NCBI GenBank assembly: GCA_018398805.1
Contig: JAGFBZ010002566.1
Coordinates: forward strand, 26,113-90,112
DNA: 64,000 nucleotides
Source: Hirundichthys speculiger
Lineage: Eukaryota > Chordata > Actinopteri > Beloniformes > Exocoetidae
Reading direction: 5' to 3'
The notes beneath the pieces are model-generated. The model was not told the DNA's origin. It ran no database searches and saw only the letters and a program-made list of their open reading frames with translations. A program made the translations under genes and the position numbers. Numbering within the stretch: the first letter of the stretch is position 1; each line of letters starts with the position of its first letter. Below are positions 1 to 10,585 of the stretch, piece after piece.

Positions 1-700
1 AAATCACATCAAACAAAATTATGTACGTACAGTCTTCAGCAGTGGCTTTACTGAATAAAAGGCTTGTGCACGAAGCACCTGCGTTGCAACACAACCTGAA
101 CAGACCGATCTCTCTCACACAGTCTTAGATGGATGGTAGCGATAAGCTCAACTGACAGCTGTTTCCGGTGACAAGTACAACGCATGTTAATTAATGCTGA
201 CTGTGAATAACTTCCTTATTTTTCAAGTCAACTTTTTCAGGAGATACTTGACACGATGCGATTGGAAAGAAATTTTCAATTTCCAGCTGCTGAGAAATAG
301 AAAATGATCAGACTAAAAGCCCAAATTCTTCCTTGGTGTTTTAAAAAAAAAGATACATGATGTCCTGAATAAGCATTAAGAGCTTGTTTCTTTCTTATTG
401 TTATGCAATGATTGTTAGTTTCTCCCTTGTGGTTTCTTCTCAACATAGGTTTGTGGGTTTTTGTGTGTGTTCCTTTAGAAAATACTGACTCAGGTGGGAT
501 TAGTGAGTGATCTGGTTCAGTCCCAGGTCCAGGTCATGAATAGATCATAGATAAAAGGTAATAAAAGTCTGTTAGGGAAGGTTAGATGAATGGTCTCTGG
601 TTATGCTCCAGTGTATACTTTGTTTCTCTTTAAGTGTCATTTTCTCATTTTTTATGTTTGGGGTTATATGGGGAGAAGTTCTTCTCTCCCTCAGAAACTG
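1..700. other. No gene recognised
   Basis: AT-rich sequence without a convincing coding exon or a repeat I can name. It leads up to the TATA-like site just downstream. Confidence 0.4.
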
Positions 701-701
701 T

Positions 702-778
702 TATAAAGCAGTGAGGGAGGTTGCTGTCTTTCAGAGCACCTCAGACATAGGCATGTGTGTTGTATTCTCCTGGTGAGT
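702..778 (+). promoter_or_regulatory. Candidate TATA box and short first exon
   Basis: A TATAAAG motif at 702-708 is followed 45 bases later by an ATG at 753 that opens a short hydrophobic stretch (MCVVFSW-type). This ends at a good splice donor, GTGAGT, at 773. The spacing fits a TATA promoter, a short leader and a first exon coding a signal-peptide start. No continuation exon was found within the window, and a Tc1 remnant follows, so this may be the relic of a lost gene or chance. Confidence 0.2.
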
Positions 779-1344
779 AAAATTAAAGCTTTTCCTTTGC
801 AAATATTTAATGGAGTTAGTTTGATGATTCAGAATTTTTCCATATTTATCTGTCTGTGTTGGGAGGTTGAAAGAAAATTTCCTGCAGAACAGCAATCAGC
901 AGAACAAAAGTGTTGAATAGGAAAAAAAGAATAGATGAAGGGTCGTTGAAATAACACAGACAGGAAGGTTAATTGGGTGATTTATTTTCCCAGGGGACTA
1001 AATCAAATTATGCTGATATAATTAAAATGAATTTGAAAATGGGTATTCATGCTCGTGATATAAGGCAGGCTAAATGAAAATTGTATTTTGTGATGCCATT
1101 AATTCCCTTAAATCATCAGTTAATCAAAAGCACTTGATCTCTAAAAAACAAAATAAGTGCTAGTCCCAATAAAGATACTTCTTTTTAAAAGAACTGATGT
1201 ACAGTGATGACATAGTATGATTATGCTAATGCTCAATATGTTGATCAGGATGATTTTCTGTTTTACTGAGCAGTTGCCAGACAAGTCGGTTATGACGACA
1301 AACTGCAGTCTGGTTGAGACCCTGATGAGGACAACAAACATGCC

Positions 1345-1960
1345 AATGGGCTTCCCTGAGACGGTTTATGACAGTTTGTACAGAAATTCCCTGGTTATGC
1401 TAGCTGATGGTTGCAGCAGCTGGTCTCTTAGAGGTGAAGATGCTGACTGTGGAGGTCCTGGTCTGGTGTGGTCACATGTGGTGTGTGGTGGTGAGGGGGG
1501 TTGGACGTCCTGCCGAATCCTCTAAAATGCCTTTGAAGATGGCTCATGATCGAAAAAGAACATTCAATTCATGGGCAACAGCTCTGGTGGATATACTCTA
1601 GGTCTCTGTAAAGGGTCTAGAGATAATTTGGATTGTAAGAGACGCTTTATAAATAAAACTGAATTGAATTAAATTTCTGCAGTCAGCATCCCAATTGCAC
1701 AATTCCCGAAAACTTGCGCCATCTGTGGCTTTGTGCTGTGAGGTCTTTTATTGTGGCCAGCCTCAGGCACACCTGTGCAATGATCATGCTGTCTATTCAG
1801 CACCTTGATATGCCACACCTGTGAGGCACAAAGGAGAAGTGCTCACTAACACAGATTTAAACAAATTTGTGAACAACCTTTTAGAGAAATAGGCCTTTTG
1901 TGGACATAGAAAAAGTCCTCGATGCTTGAGTTCAGCTCATGAAAAAGTGTAAGTTTTAAC
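1345..1960 (-). mobile_element. Tc1/mariner-like element remnant
   Basis: On the minus strand this repeats the pattern of the better preserved copy at 22425-22960: the helix-turn-helix DNA-binding start of a Tc1-like transposase, then the left-end region of the element. The reading frame is broken. At about 1596-1672 it is interrupted by an AT-rich segment ending in ATAAATAAAACTGAATTG, which looks like the 3' tail of a retroposon inserted later. Confidence 0.6.
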
Positions 1961-2440
1961 TGACAAAGAAGAAGAAGGTTTTGGGAAACATGAAAACAGA
2001 CCTTAAGGCAGGAAGAAAGAGGTTATCGCTCTGCTTTCAAAAAGTCATCAACACTCATCTGCAAGGGCATCTGGTTTGATCCAGTGATCTAATCAGTCCT
2101 CCAGTTCATGATAAAACTGTTGTAAATCAGGTGGAAAAAAGGAATTTTCTAGAACAGCCGCCTATTTTTATGCAGTGAGTAGCATTAGATCCTTCTGCAT
2201 CATCATAACCACTGTATCATCATTTTTAGGACAATTCTTTCCTGCTTCAGGACAGGAGACTCTTGTTTAGTAATTTAAAAAAAAAAGAAAAAAAGAAGTA
2301 CATCTATGTTTGGCCTGTTTCCACCAAAAGCTTAAGTGTGCTTTAGCATGATATTTTGGACCGCAGCGTTCTGGACTGCTTTCTAAATTCAATCATACAC
2401 CAATAACAGAAGACAAAAGGTTTTTCATGGTCTCAGGATT
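1961..2440. other. No gene recognised
   Basis: Low-complexity A-rich runs and no supported exon or RNA gene. Confidence 0.4.
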
Positions 2441-3000
2441 TTTCCTTGAATTTGAGTCTGAGTCTCGCTCATTTCTCTCGTTTTGTTGATTTTCCATCTT
2501 AGTTTGATGGTGCTCTTCTTTTGGACTCCTGTTTAGTGTTTAAGTTCCTGTTTTCCGCTGGTGTCACTTCCTTTGTAGGTTTACTCTGTGACTGTCTTAT
2601 CTGTGTTTGTGTTTGTGTCATATTTCCTCTCTGCGGTCCTTTTCAAACTAGTCACTGTTCTCCACGCTTTTTTTTTCTTTTTACCTCCGTCAAGGAAGTT
2701 ATGTTTTTGCCGGTGTTTATCTGTCTGTCTGTTTATTTGTCTGTCTGTGTTCAAGATAACTAAAAAAGTTATGGATGGATTTTGATGAAATTTTCAGGAG
2801 TTGTCAGAAATGTGAAAAAGAAGAACTGATTTCATTTTGGGCTGTGATCCTGTCTCATTATCTCTGTCTCTCTCCACCTGTCTTTTCATCCCTTTTAAAT
2901 ATTTTTCTGTGGTGTCTCTTTAGGGTTTGTTCTCTTCACATCTCCTCGTCTGTGCTGTGTGTGCGCATGTCCGTCAAAAAAACCCAACAATAAAATACTC
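2440..3000 (+). repeat. T-rich interspersed repeat, LINE 3'-end-like
   Basis: A T- and C-rich stretch with little coding character ends at an AATAAAATACTCC-type polyadenylation signal. It resembles in style the repeat at 37500-37960 (TTTGTCT/TTTCCTTG-rich with a terminal AATAAAG). I read both as 3' untranslated ends of retroposons, without a family name. Confidence 0.35.
2690..2860 (+). repeat. Fragment of a CCTCCG...CAAGG-ended repeat
   Basis: This starts CCTCCGTCAAGGAAGTTATG and carries a (CTGT)n run, then a segment around AAGTTATGGATGGATTTTGA. The same segment recurs at 6155-6540, where the other end (CACTTGGCGGAGG) survives. The two ends are complementary (CCTCCGcCAAG), suggesting a DNA transposon. 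Here only the left part remains. Confidence 0.5.
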
Positions 3001-3800
3001 CCTGAGCACACTGTGACAGTGAGCGCACCAGTGCTGCCTACTGGAGTATATGTGCAAATACACTTTATTCCAGTACACCAGAAAAAAAAAAAAAAACATG
3101 TTCCCTGGGGTCACACGTGCCCCACCTGGCATCCCCCCGGTGGGTGGCGCCCCACTATTTGAAAAGGACTGGGTTAGATGAAGGCAGATGAGTTGCTGTG
3201 GCAACACCTGACAAGAACAGCTGAAAGGAAAAGAAGAGGAAGAATTATCCAACTTCCTATTTAATTCTGCTTTTATGTGTATGACACTTAAGAATCTACA
3301 AAACATAATGGACAGTTTGGAAGAGTCAGAATTTAGAGTTTTGTTTTCTTAAATGGTGATTGAAACTGTCCTTTTGTTGACTGTCAAATTTCTCTTGCAA
3401 GATGCTGAAAATATAATGACTTTCATTGCCATGTAGTGTGTGTCAGCTTTTTCAGAAGTGAGATTATTTATTTCTGAAACAATAGCATTTATAGCTGACT
3501 TAAAAATGTGAAACCAATTTAAAATAAACATATATTTTAACGAAATAGATTGGCGATCAGAAATAGCTGTCAGTGGAACCATCTTTTCTCACCAGGGTTG
3601 CTGTTTCAGAATTTAGATCACTGAATGTGAGAAGAGCTTTGCGTCATTAGGGTTTGGTGTGAACTGTTGTTGCAAGTGTGACTGTTTTGTTCTTATGCTG
3701 CTGTTGTGCACATACTGCTTGAATATTCTTTACTCATCATTACATTTGGTCATGGCCATAAAAATAGTGTTGTCTTCAAGTACCACTGCCCTGCATGCTT
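3001..3800. other. No gene recognised
   Basis: Non-coding sequence with an A14 run near 3080-3094. No exon, RNA gene or named repeat could be supported. Confidence 0.4.
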
Positions 3801-3805
3801 TAGAT

Positions 3806-4026
3806 CAGGGGTCTTAAACTGATCTGTTAAAGGGCCGCATGGCTGCAGGTCTTTGTTCCAACCATGCAGAAACAGCTGACTTGTTTCATTCAATCAACTG
3901 AACTGGTTCAGACCTTTAGTGAAGACAGCTAGTTGATTGACTAAAACAAGTCAGCTGCATTTCTGCACGGTTGGAACAAAAACTTGCAGCCACGTGGCCC
4001 TTTCACGGATCAGTTTGAGACCCCTG
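3806..4026. mobile_element. hAT MITE with 8-bp target duplication
   Basis: The element begins CAGGGGTCTTAAACTGATC and ends with the complementary sequence GATCAGTTTGAGACCCCTG. The arms pair almost throughout, so it is a near-palindrome of about 220 bases. It is flanked by the direct repeat CTTTAGAT (3798-3805 and 4027-4034), the 8-bp duplication expected of hAT elements. No coding capacity. Confidence 0.85.
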
Positions 4027-4113
4027 CTTTAGATGCTTCCCTGCTCCAGCAGGGGTCACTCACAGACTTCTGCAGACCTTGATGCCAAGCAGAAGAGGCA
4101 ATCCATTCATTTG

Positions 4114-4915
4114 AATTGACCTTTCGGTAAGCACCGCCCCCTTCCTAGTTACTGTTGCTAGGTTGGACAAACTTGCTGCTCCTCCGTTAAGGACTGTGTT
4201 AATTCGCAGGGAGGGTGATGAATGAAAACATCTCTCTGTTAGCATTAGCTCTGGTCCATAGGTCTGTCCCACACCAGAGCTATGTTAACATCAGACAGTC
4301 GCAGCATTATATTAATATAATTAATAAAGTGACGTTAACATCACAAGCCTCACCTTATACCTCACAAAATAAATACCCAGGGCCATATATATTTGTAGAC
4401 AACAAGGCAGGCTTATAGGTGGCTAGCGAGCTCTGGTCCATAGTGGAGAAGTCATCGACACTATGGACAAGAGCTAATGCTAACGGAGAACTCATCACCC
4501 TCCCTGCTGCTAAATCATATTATTACTTTTACTAAACGGTGGTTAAATCAATCATCTAATAAACAAAGTAAATTTACCTTGGAGTAAATGTAGGTGTATT
4601 TTGTAACTTTCCCCACGTTCAGTTGCTTGTGTGGACAGACACATAACTGAACCAAAGCCTGCATTCTCCAGCGTTTGTTTCGACTTGGGAAAGGGAATAA
4701 AAATGCCACCTCCAAATGTTTTGGACACCTTGAGTCACTGTTGCAGGTCCCCAGCAGCAATATTTCACCATGGCGTTATTATAGTATAATATTAACACTG
4801 ATGATACACATCATAAATATAGCAAATTAACACAGTCCTTAACGGAGGAGCAGCAAGATTGTCCGACCTAGCAACAGTAACTAGGGAGGGGGCCGTGCTT
4901 ACCGGAAGGTCAATT
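4114..4915. mobile_element. Non-autonomous TIR element, family X, copy 1
   Basis: The ends are long inverted repeats starting AATTGACCTTTCGGTAAGC and containing CCGCCCCCTTCCTAGTTAC and a GCTGCTCCTCC block. The interior has no transposase. A second complete copy lies at 28804-29575 and a third right end at about 30119. I do not recognise the superfamily and see no clear target duplication. Confidence 0.7.
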
Positions 4916-5039
4916 AGGTGTGGTGGCACAGGGAAACTCCCAGAACATGCAGGGCAGTGTTACTTTAGGGACTTTAATATCCTTTACACGCTATACTTTA
5001 ATATCAAAAAACTGAGAACACAAAAAGTTTTCCTGAATA

Positions 5040-5135
5040 TATCACACCAGTCTGTGAAATTTCTCATCTTTTTCAATCAGGAAACTGCTCTTCCTGATTA
5101 AAGTGCTCTAATACAAGCTTATATATGAATTATTC
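5040..5135 (+). repeat. Duplicated segment, partner at 19490-19610
   Basis: A stretch around TTTCTCATCTTTTTCAATCAGGAAAC, then TCTTCCTGATTA and AAGTGCTCTAATA, recurs at 19490-19610 in the same order and orientation. I read it as a trace of an old tandem duplication in this gene cluster, not as a transposon. Confidence 0.45.
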
Positions 5136-5149
5136 TTATGTTATAGAAG

Positions 5150-5925
5150 AACAAGATGGCACCTCGACACTGTGCTCTCCAGCTCTGAGTGTGTTTGTGT
5201 GTTTTCTGCATGTTTGCAATCTCAAACCCCATTACTTTCAGCAGAGATTAGCTTCAGACATTTTCTCCAACTTTCTGTTTTAATCCAGAGTTTTTTCAGA
5301 ACTTTTGGTTGGCAGAGCAGCGGCTCTATGTGGGATATGGAGGAGACGCAGACATGGAAAGCGAGCCAGCTTGCTTGTGACGCTCAGACTGCGTGGCTTC
5401 TGATCCGCAGTCCCAGCCATCAATCTCACCAACGTCTACTCTCTGCCCAACAAAATGAATGAATGGCGTCTTCTGAACCAGACCAACAGAGATTTTGCAC
5501 ATTTGCTCTTTGTTTCACAGAAACCTGGCTCTGCGATTCTATTCAGACAGTGGTCTGTATCTCGCAGGCTTTTAATAGGGCAGTCGGGGAAAAGTGCGGT
5601 GGAATACACTTTTACATACACGAAGGTAGGTGCACAGATGTCAGAGAGCTCCAAAGATCTTGTGACATGAATCTGGATTTCCTCACTCTGAACTTTAAGC
5701 CTTTCTATTCACCGTGGGAGTTCTCCTTTTTCATATAAGTTGGTGTTTACATCCTGCCTCAGGCCAATGTGAGCGAGGCTGAACAGCACCTGGCTGAACT
5801 GATCACTTGTTTAGAACGGGAACACACTATTATTTTAGGGGACTTTAACAGAGTGAGACTCAACCACCAACTTCCTCAGTACAGGCAACAAGTAAGTGCT
5901 CCCACCAGAGACAATCACATTATAA
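5150..5925 (+). mobile_element. LINE endonuclease-domain fragment
   Basis: Broken frames encode pieces typical of the apurinic endonuclease domain of fish non-LTR retrotransposons: RLLNQTNRDFA, CFTETWLCDSI, the YIPPQAN position (here YILPQAN) and LGDFN. The order is correct but frameshifts separate the pieces. The reverse transcriptase is missing. Most likely the L2/CR1/Rex1 group, 3'-truncated by the MITE that follows. Confidence 0.7.
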
Positions 5926-5937
5926 TGCAGTGGTGCG

Positions 5938-6723
5938 CAAACTGTGGTACGTGTACCACCAATGGCACGTGAGCGCTCTCTGGTGGTATGCGGGGAACGT
6001 CATGACTTCTCACATTTTTTCCACATTTTACTTTAAAAAAAAAATTGGAAAATGCAGTGCATTATAAATACATTTCACACCAAATGTGTAGCTTGAGATA
6101 ATTAAAATTGTGTCTTTTAAAAAAATGTTTCTTGCATATTTAGTTGCAGTGCAGATGCAGGCGTTTATCTGTCTGTCTGTCTGTCTTTGTAAAAGATAAC
6201 TCAAAAAGTTATGGGTGGATTTTGATGAAATTTTCTGGTGTTGTCAGAAACGTGAAAAAGAAAGAACTGATTTCATTTTGGCTGTGATCCAGAAGAAATC
6301 CTGGATTCTGGATCACTTTCAAATTTTCACTAACATTGCGGTCAATGGGGCCGAAAATTTTGTTTCTCAATATCTCCGTTAATTATTGCCCAAATCTCAT
6401 GAGGGGATTGACAATAGGAACCTCTATCAAATTTCAAAGGCTGATCCAGCTCTGATCCAGAAGGCGGATTTTAATCTGTAAATTGCTATAAGGGGGAATT
6501 TTTGCACTTGGCGGAGGTCTGCGCTCTCAGAGTGCTTTTCTTGTCAATTCAGGTAAAAAATAATCACAATAAGGAATAAAAATCTCTCCTGTGTGTTTAA
6601 AGCTATTTAAAGCAATTGAGAAGGCATATATGGCTATATTTTAAACTTGGTCATCATGGTGGTACTCAGAGAGCTGAACAGTTTCTCAGGTGGTACGCAG
6701 CATTAAAAGTTTGAGAACCACTG
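5938..6723. mobile_element. hAT-type MITE carrying an inserted repeat
   Basis: Ends are CAGTGGTGCGCAAACTGTGG and the complement of CAGTGGTTCTCAAACTTTT. Related copies sit at 35775-36048 (clear 8-bp duplication) and at about 27900-28313 (right half). The flanking 8-mers here (TTATAATG and TTATGATA) match only partly. The interior is expanded by another repeat at 6155-6540. Confidence 0.7.
6155..6540 (+). repeat. CCTCCG-type repeat nested in a MITE
   Basis: It begins in a CTGT tetranucleotide run and ends GCACTTGGCGGAGGTCTGCG. It shares its first part with 2690-2860. It lies inside the hAT MITE and therefore inserted after it. Confidence 0.55.
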
Positions 6724-7182
6724 TTATGATAGATTTTGCTCTAACTTTATTCAGTAGTTTCCACTGAACCCTTGCTCTTGTTTCACTGATACTATGTCCT
6801 TGAGGAGGAAGTGTAAGATAACGTGACTGGATGGAACCTCTCTGTTCTATCAGTTTGCAGGAGACACGCATGAAACAACATTCACACACATTGTTTACCT
6901 AATTCCAAGAAAACAGTGTGAACAGTGGTTAACTTGTCCATGTCACTAGTAACTGGGGACTTGCATTCAGTCGCATACGTGTCCAACCTCTGTACGGGGC
7001 AGACCCAGCCCAAGAAGATAACTGTGAATCGTTTTCTGAGAATGACAGCCAATCTGACTGAGATCCATAATAAATGCTCTGTTTCTGAACTGAAGATACC
7101 TCCGGTCTGTTCTTGAGCTTCCAACAAAAGAATCAGGGCCTCTCTGACCCCGCGACCTGACTACAGACAAAGTGGAAGATAA
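6724..7182. other. No gene recognised
   Basis: Open frames on both strands here are short and overlap each other, with no family signature. Nothing else is supported. Confidence 0.35.
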
Positions 7183-7184
7183 TA

Positions 7185-8806
7185 CAGTTGAGGTCAGAAG
7201 TTTACATACACTGTGCGAAAACACATGTTTCCTTTTTTGTCTCAGTATCTGAAGTCAAATCAGACTAAACCTCTCCTGTTTCAGGATGGTCAGGATTACC
7301 AAAATTATTTCATTTTGTTAAATGCCACAATAATGACAGAGAGAATTTCTTTTGACATTTTCTTTTGAATTTCTTATTTTCTTTGAGGTCAAAAGTTTAC
7401 ATACACAAAAAGTACTAAGTCTTTAAACAATGTGGGGAAGCCCAGATGATGAGGTCATGGCTTTGGAAGCTCCTGATAGGTTAACTGACAACACGTGAGT
7501 TAATTGACGGCACACCAGTGGGTGTATTTAAGGCCACACCTCAAACACTCTGCTTCCTTGTTTGAAATCATGGGAAAATCAAAAGAAATCGGCCAGGAAA
7601 TCAGAAAGAGAATCATGGAGCTCTACAAGTCTGGCTCATCCTTAGGTGCAATTTCCAAATGCTTGAAGTTGCCACGTTCATCTGTTCAAACAATCATACA
7701 CAAGTATAAACATCATTGAAGTGTCCAACCATCACACCACTCAGGAAGGAGACGGGCTCTGTGTCCCAGAGATGAACGGGCTTTGGTCCGAAATGTGTGA
7801 ATCAACCCCAGAACAAAAGCCAAAGACCTTGTGAAGATGCTGGATGAAGCTGGTAAGAAAGTGTCATGATCCACAGTGAAACAAGTCCTGCACCGACATG
7901 GGCTGAAAGGCCACTCAGTGAGAAAGAAGCCATTACTCCTCAAGAAACATAAAAAAGCCAGATTACAGTTTGCAAAGACACACAAGACAAAGATCTTCAC
8001 TTCTGGAGACATGTCCTGTGGTTTGATGAAACTAAATTGGAGCTGTTTGGCCATAATGACCAACGTTACATCTGGAGGAAAAAGGGGGAAGCTGTAGACC
8101 TGAGAACACCATACCAACTGTGAAGCATGGAGGTGGCAGCATCATGTTGTGGGGCTGTTTTACTGCAGCAGGTACTGGAGCTCTTTATAAAATAGACGGC
8201 ATCATGAAGAAAGAGCATCACATGGAAATATTAAGGCAACATCTCAAGCCATCAGGCAGGAAGCTAAAACTTGGGCACAAATGAGTCTTCCAAATGGACA
8301 ATGACCATAATCTTACTGCTTAAATTGTTAAAAGTGGCTTAAGGATAACAAAGTTAATGTCTTGGAGTGCCCATGACAAAGCCCTGATCTGAATCCCATT
8401 GAATTCCTGTGGTCAGATCTGCAAAGGTGTGTGCGAGCAAGGCAACTGACAAACCTGACTCAGTTCCACCAGTTCTGTCAGGAGGAATGGACCAGATTTC
8501 CAGCAGAGTCCTGTCAGAAGCTTGTGGAAGGTTACCCAAAACATTTGAACTAAGTCATGCAGTTCACAGGAAATGCTACTCAATACAAAGAAAACGTATG
8601 TAAACTTTTGACCTCGAGGAAAATAATATAAAACTCTCTAAGAAATTCTCTCTCTCTTTATTGTGGCATTTAACAAAATGAAATAATTTTGGTAATCCTG
8701 ACTGACCTGAAACAGGAGAGGTTCAATCTGATTTGACTTCAGATACTGAGACAAAAAATGAAACGTGTGTTTTTGCACAGTGTATGTAAACTTCTGACTT
8801 CAACTG
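7185..8806 (+). mobile_element. Tc1-like transposon with both ends
   Basis: Terminal inverted repeats begin CAGTTGAGGTCAGAAGTTTAC (left) and end with the complement at 8806, flanked by TA on both sides, the Tc1/mariner target. A second internal copy of the repeat (GAGGTCAAAAGTTTACATAC at about 7385 and its complement near 8600) gives the nested direct/inverted layout of fish Tc1 elements. The length of about 1.6 kb is normal. The transposase inside is dead. Confidence 0.92.
7570..8615 (+). pseudogene. Tc1-like transposase, inactivated
   Basis: The start MGKSKEIGQEIRKRI and the paired helix-turn-helix region (GAISKCLKLPRSSVQTI) are intact. The frame then breaks at several points. Later pieces match the DDE core: LWFDET (first Asp), the glycine-rich GGGSIMLWGCF segment and MDND (second Asp). 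Multiple stops and frameshifts show that it no longer encodes an enzyme. Product role when intact: cut-and-paste transposase binding the terminal repeats. Confidence 0.85.
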
Positions 8807-8819
8807 TAGATGGATGAAC

Positions 8820-9240
8820 GGCTGTGCAGCACTTTGGTCGACTGAGGTTGATTTAAATGTCATCTCGTGCAAACTGAGAGCAGAATGTTTCCTGTTTGAA
8901 AGTACACAGAACAGAGTTGGTTTACGTGGTATTAAGAAGTAGTTTAAAGGACCTGAAACAGACAGGGGGCCGTCACTGACACAGTCCTGCAGCAGCTCAT
9001 CTGATAAGGTAAGCTTTCTTGTACATATACCAGTTTTAGGCGACAAATAAGCAAAATGTTTTGGGAAATGTGAAAAACGTTGAGGTCTTGAAGTCTTAAT
9101 TTAATTCTAAATATATCCAGAACAGCATATTTTAAGAAACCAGAGCAGTAAATCAATTTAAAACTCACCTTGTGACTATTTCCACTGCAATTACGTATAT
9201 AATTCTTGAACACAGCTGAACTCAGCTTCACCGAATGATA
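8820..9240 (+). repeat. Upstream module, copy 1; possible 5' leader exon of gene A
   Basis: A segment containing ACAGAACAGAGTTGGTTTACG, GAAGTAGTTTAAAGGACCTG and TCCTGCAGCAGCTCATCTGA occurs three times: here, at about 18640-18900 and at about 20400-20650. Only this copy continues into a good splice donor (AAG|GTAAGC near 9008). It lies 1.5 kb upstream of gene A exon 1, which itself follows an acceptor-like CTACAG. I infer a 5' untranslated exon with its promoter. Confidence 0.4.
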
Positions 9241-10539
9241 AAGTTTTATCCATCAAGCCAATATTCATATGTGAGTCATCCTTCTTAGAGCCAAAGCGGT
9301 CTCCTGGAGCCTTTCCCATCATTCATCAGCACTGAACGGTGTGGGTACACCGTTAAAAGTCCTACTTTAGTTGTCAAAAGGTCATTAATGCGGTTGTTAG
9401 TAGGTATTGAGTAGGAGGTCACCTAACTGGCTTGCAATTACTTTTTCCAAAATGTTATATATAAACGGGAGGTTCAATATTGGTTTATAAAATGTCTGGG
9501 TCGAAATATGTTTTTTTTTTTTTGTTTGTTTTATTTAAAGAAGTACAGGTTTAATCACTGCAACTTTAACCCTGTGGTACAGATCCTTATTATAGGGATA
9601 GGTTAATCTGATTTAGAGAACAGTCTAGAGTCAGGTCAGGACCAGAGGACGTTACTGAAGCTGTAGAAACGCTCACAGACGTTGGTGGTTTCTTCTCTAA
9701 TTCTGATGATTTTACCGCTAAAGAAGCTCTTAAAGTCTTTACGACAGAGCTGCAGGAAGCTCGGCTCAACAGAGTTGTGACTCTTTGTCGGCCTGGTCCA
9801 CAGTGCTGAACAGAAAACGTGGGTTACTTTCTTTTCTTCTATTAATGATGAATATTAAGCTATTGCAAAGGAGTTTTTTGTAAATTAAGAATCAACAAAA
9901 TTATAGTTAGCATAATTTTTTTTTTTACAAAGCATGAACATAAAACAACAAAGGTGAGAGTTCTATTTCAAGGGGGTTTATTTTTCTAAGTTTTGACTCT
10001 TCAAAACTGCTAGTCCATTATGTTTGTTGACTTCTGTGTCTTTTCTACGCATAAAACATTTATATTCAAAAAAGGTGTCAGGAAAGTTTGGCAATGAAGC
10101 TATTTTGGAAATGCATTTTGAAATGCATTTGACGAGCAGAATTGGGTGGTAGTAACAGCTTAAACAGTCTCTTAATCTTTTTTTTTTTTTTTAATCTTTT
10201 ACCTCCATGAGAACCTTGTGGTTTCATTCTCAGCTCACTAACATTCCATTAGTAATTCTCTTCTTCCATCACCATACAACACAGTTGTAATGTCGCGTCT
10301 CAGCAGCACCACTGCCATCTACTGGCCAAAAATGAGAAGCAGGAGGAAATGTACTTAAAGTAACGAAGTACTGTAGAAGGAAAAACTAGAAAGCCCGTCT
10401 TAAAGGCTAAATTTGAGTGGGTTACTCTGTTATCAAATTATTAAAATGTAATCTGGAGATTATCTTCTGTTTGTTAAAGTAAATGTAACCAAACATGTCA
10501 AATTTTTTATTTGTAAACTACAGAAATTACAAACTCCAG
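9241..10539 (+). other. Upstream region of gene A, no coding exon
   Basis: No exon is visible. A stretch around 9945-10050 (GTGAGAGTTCTATTTCAAG ... GTCCATTATGTTT) has a diverged counterpart at 26160-26240, upstream of the second receptor locus. A pyrimidine-rich tract and CTACAG at 10518-10523 form a plausible splice acceptor 17 bases before the start codon. Confidence 0.4.
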
Positions 10540-10585
10540 ATGTTTGCAGCTCTGACTTTCCTTCTCATCAGCTGTCTGATGGGGG
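10540..10585 (+). CDS. Gene A exon 1, signal peptide
   Basis: ATG at 10540 opens MFAALTFLLISCLMG, a typical hydrophobic leader, and ends phase 1 at the donor GGTGAGT. The exon 1 of the second locus (30480) has the same length and pattern, which fixes both start and donor. Confidence 0.8.

Noticed and set aside
7713..8117. Minus-strand frame of 134 codons
   Set aside because: Shadow of the Tc1 transposase on the opposite strand.
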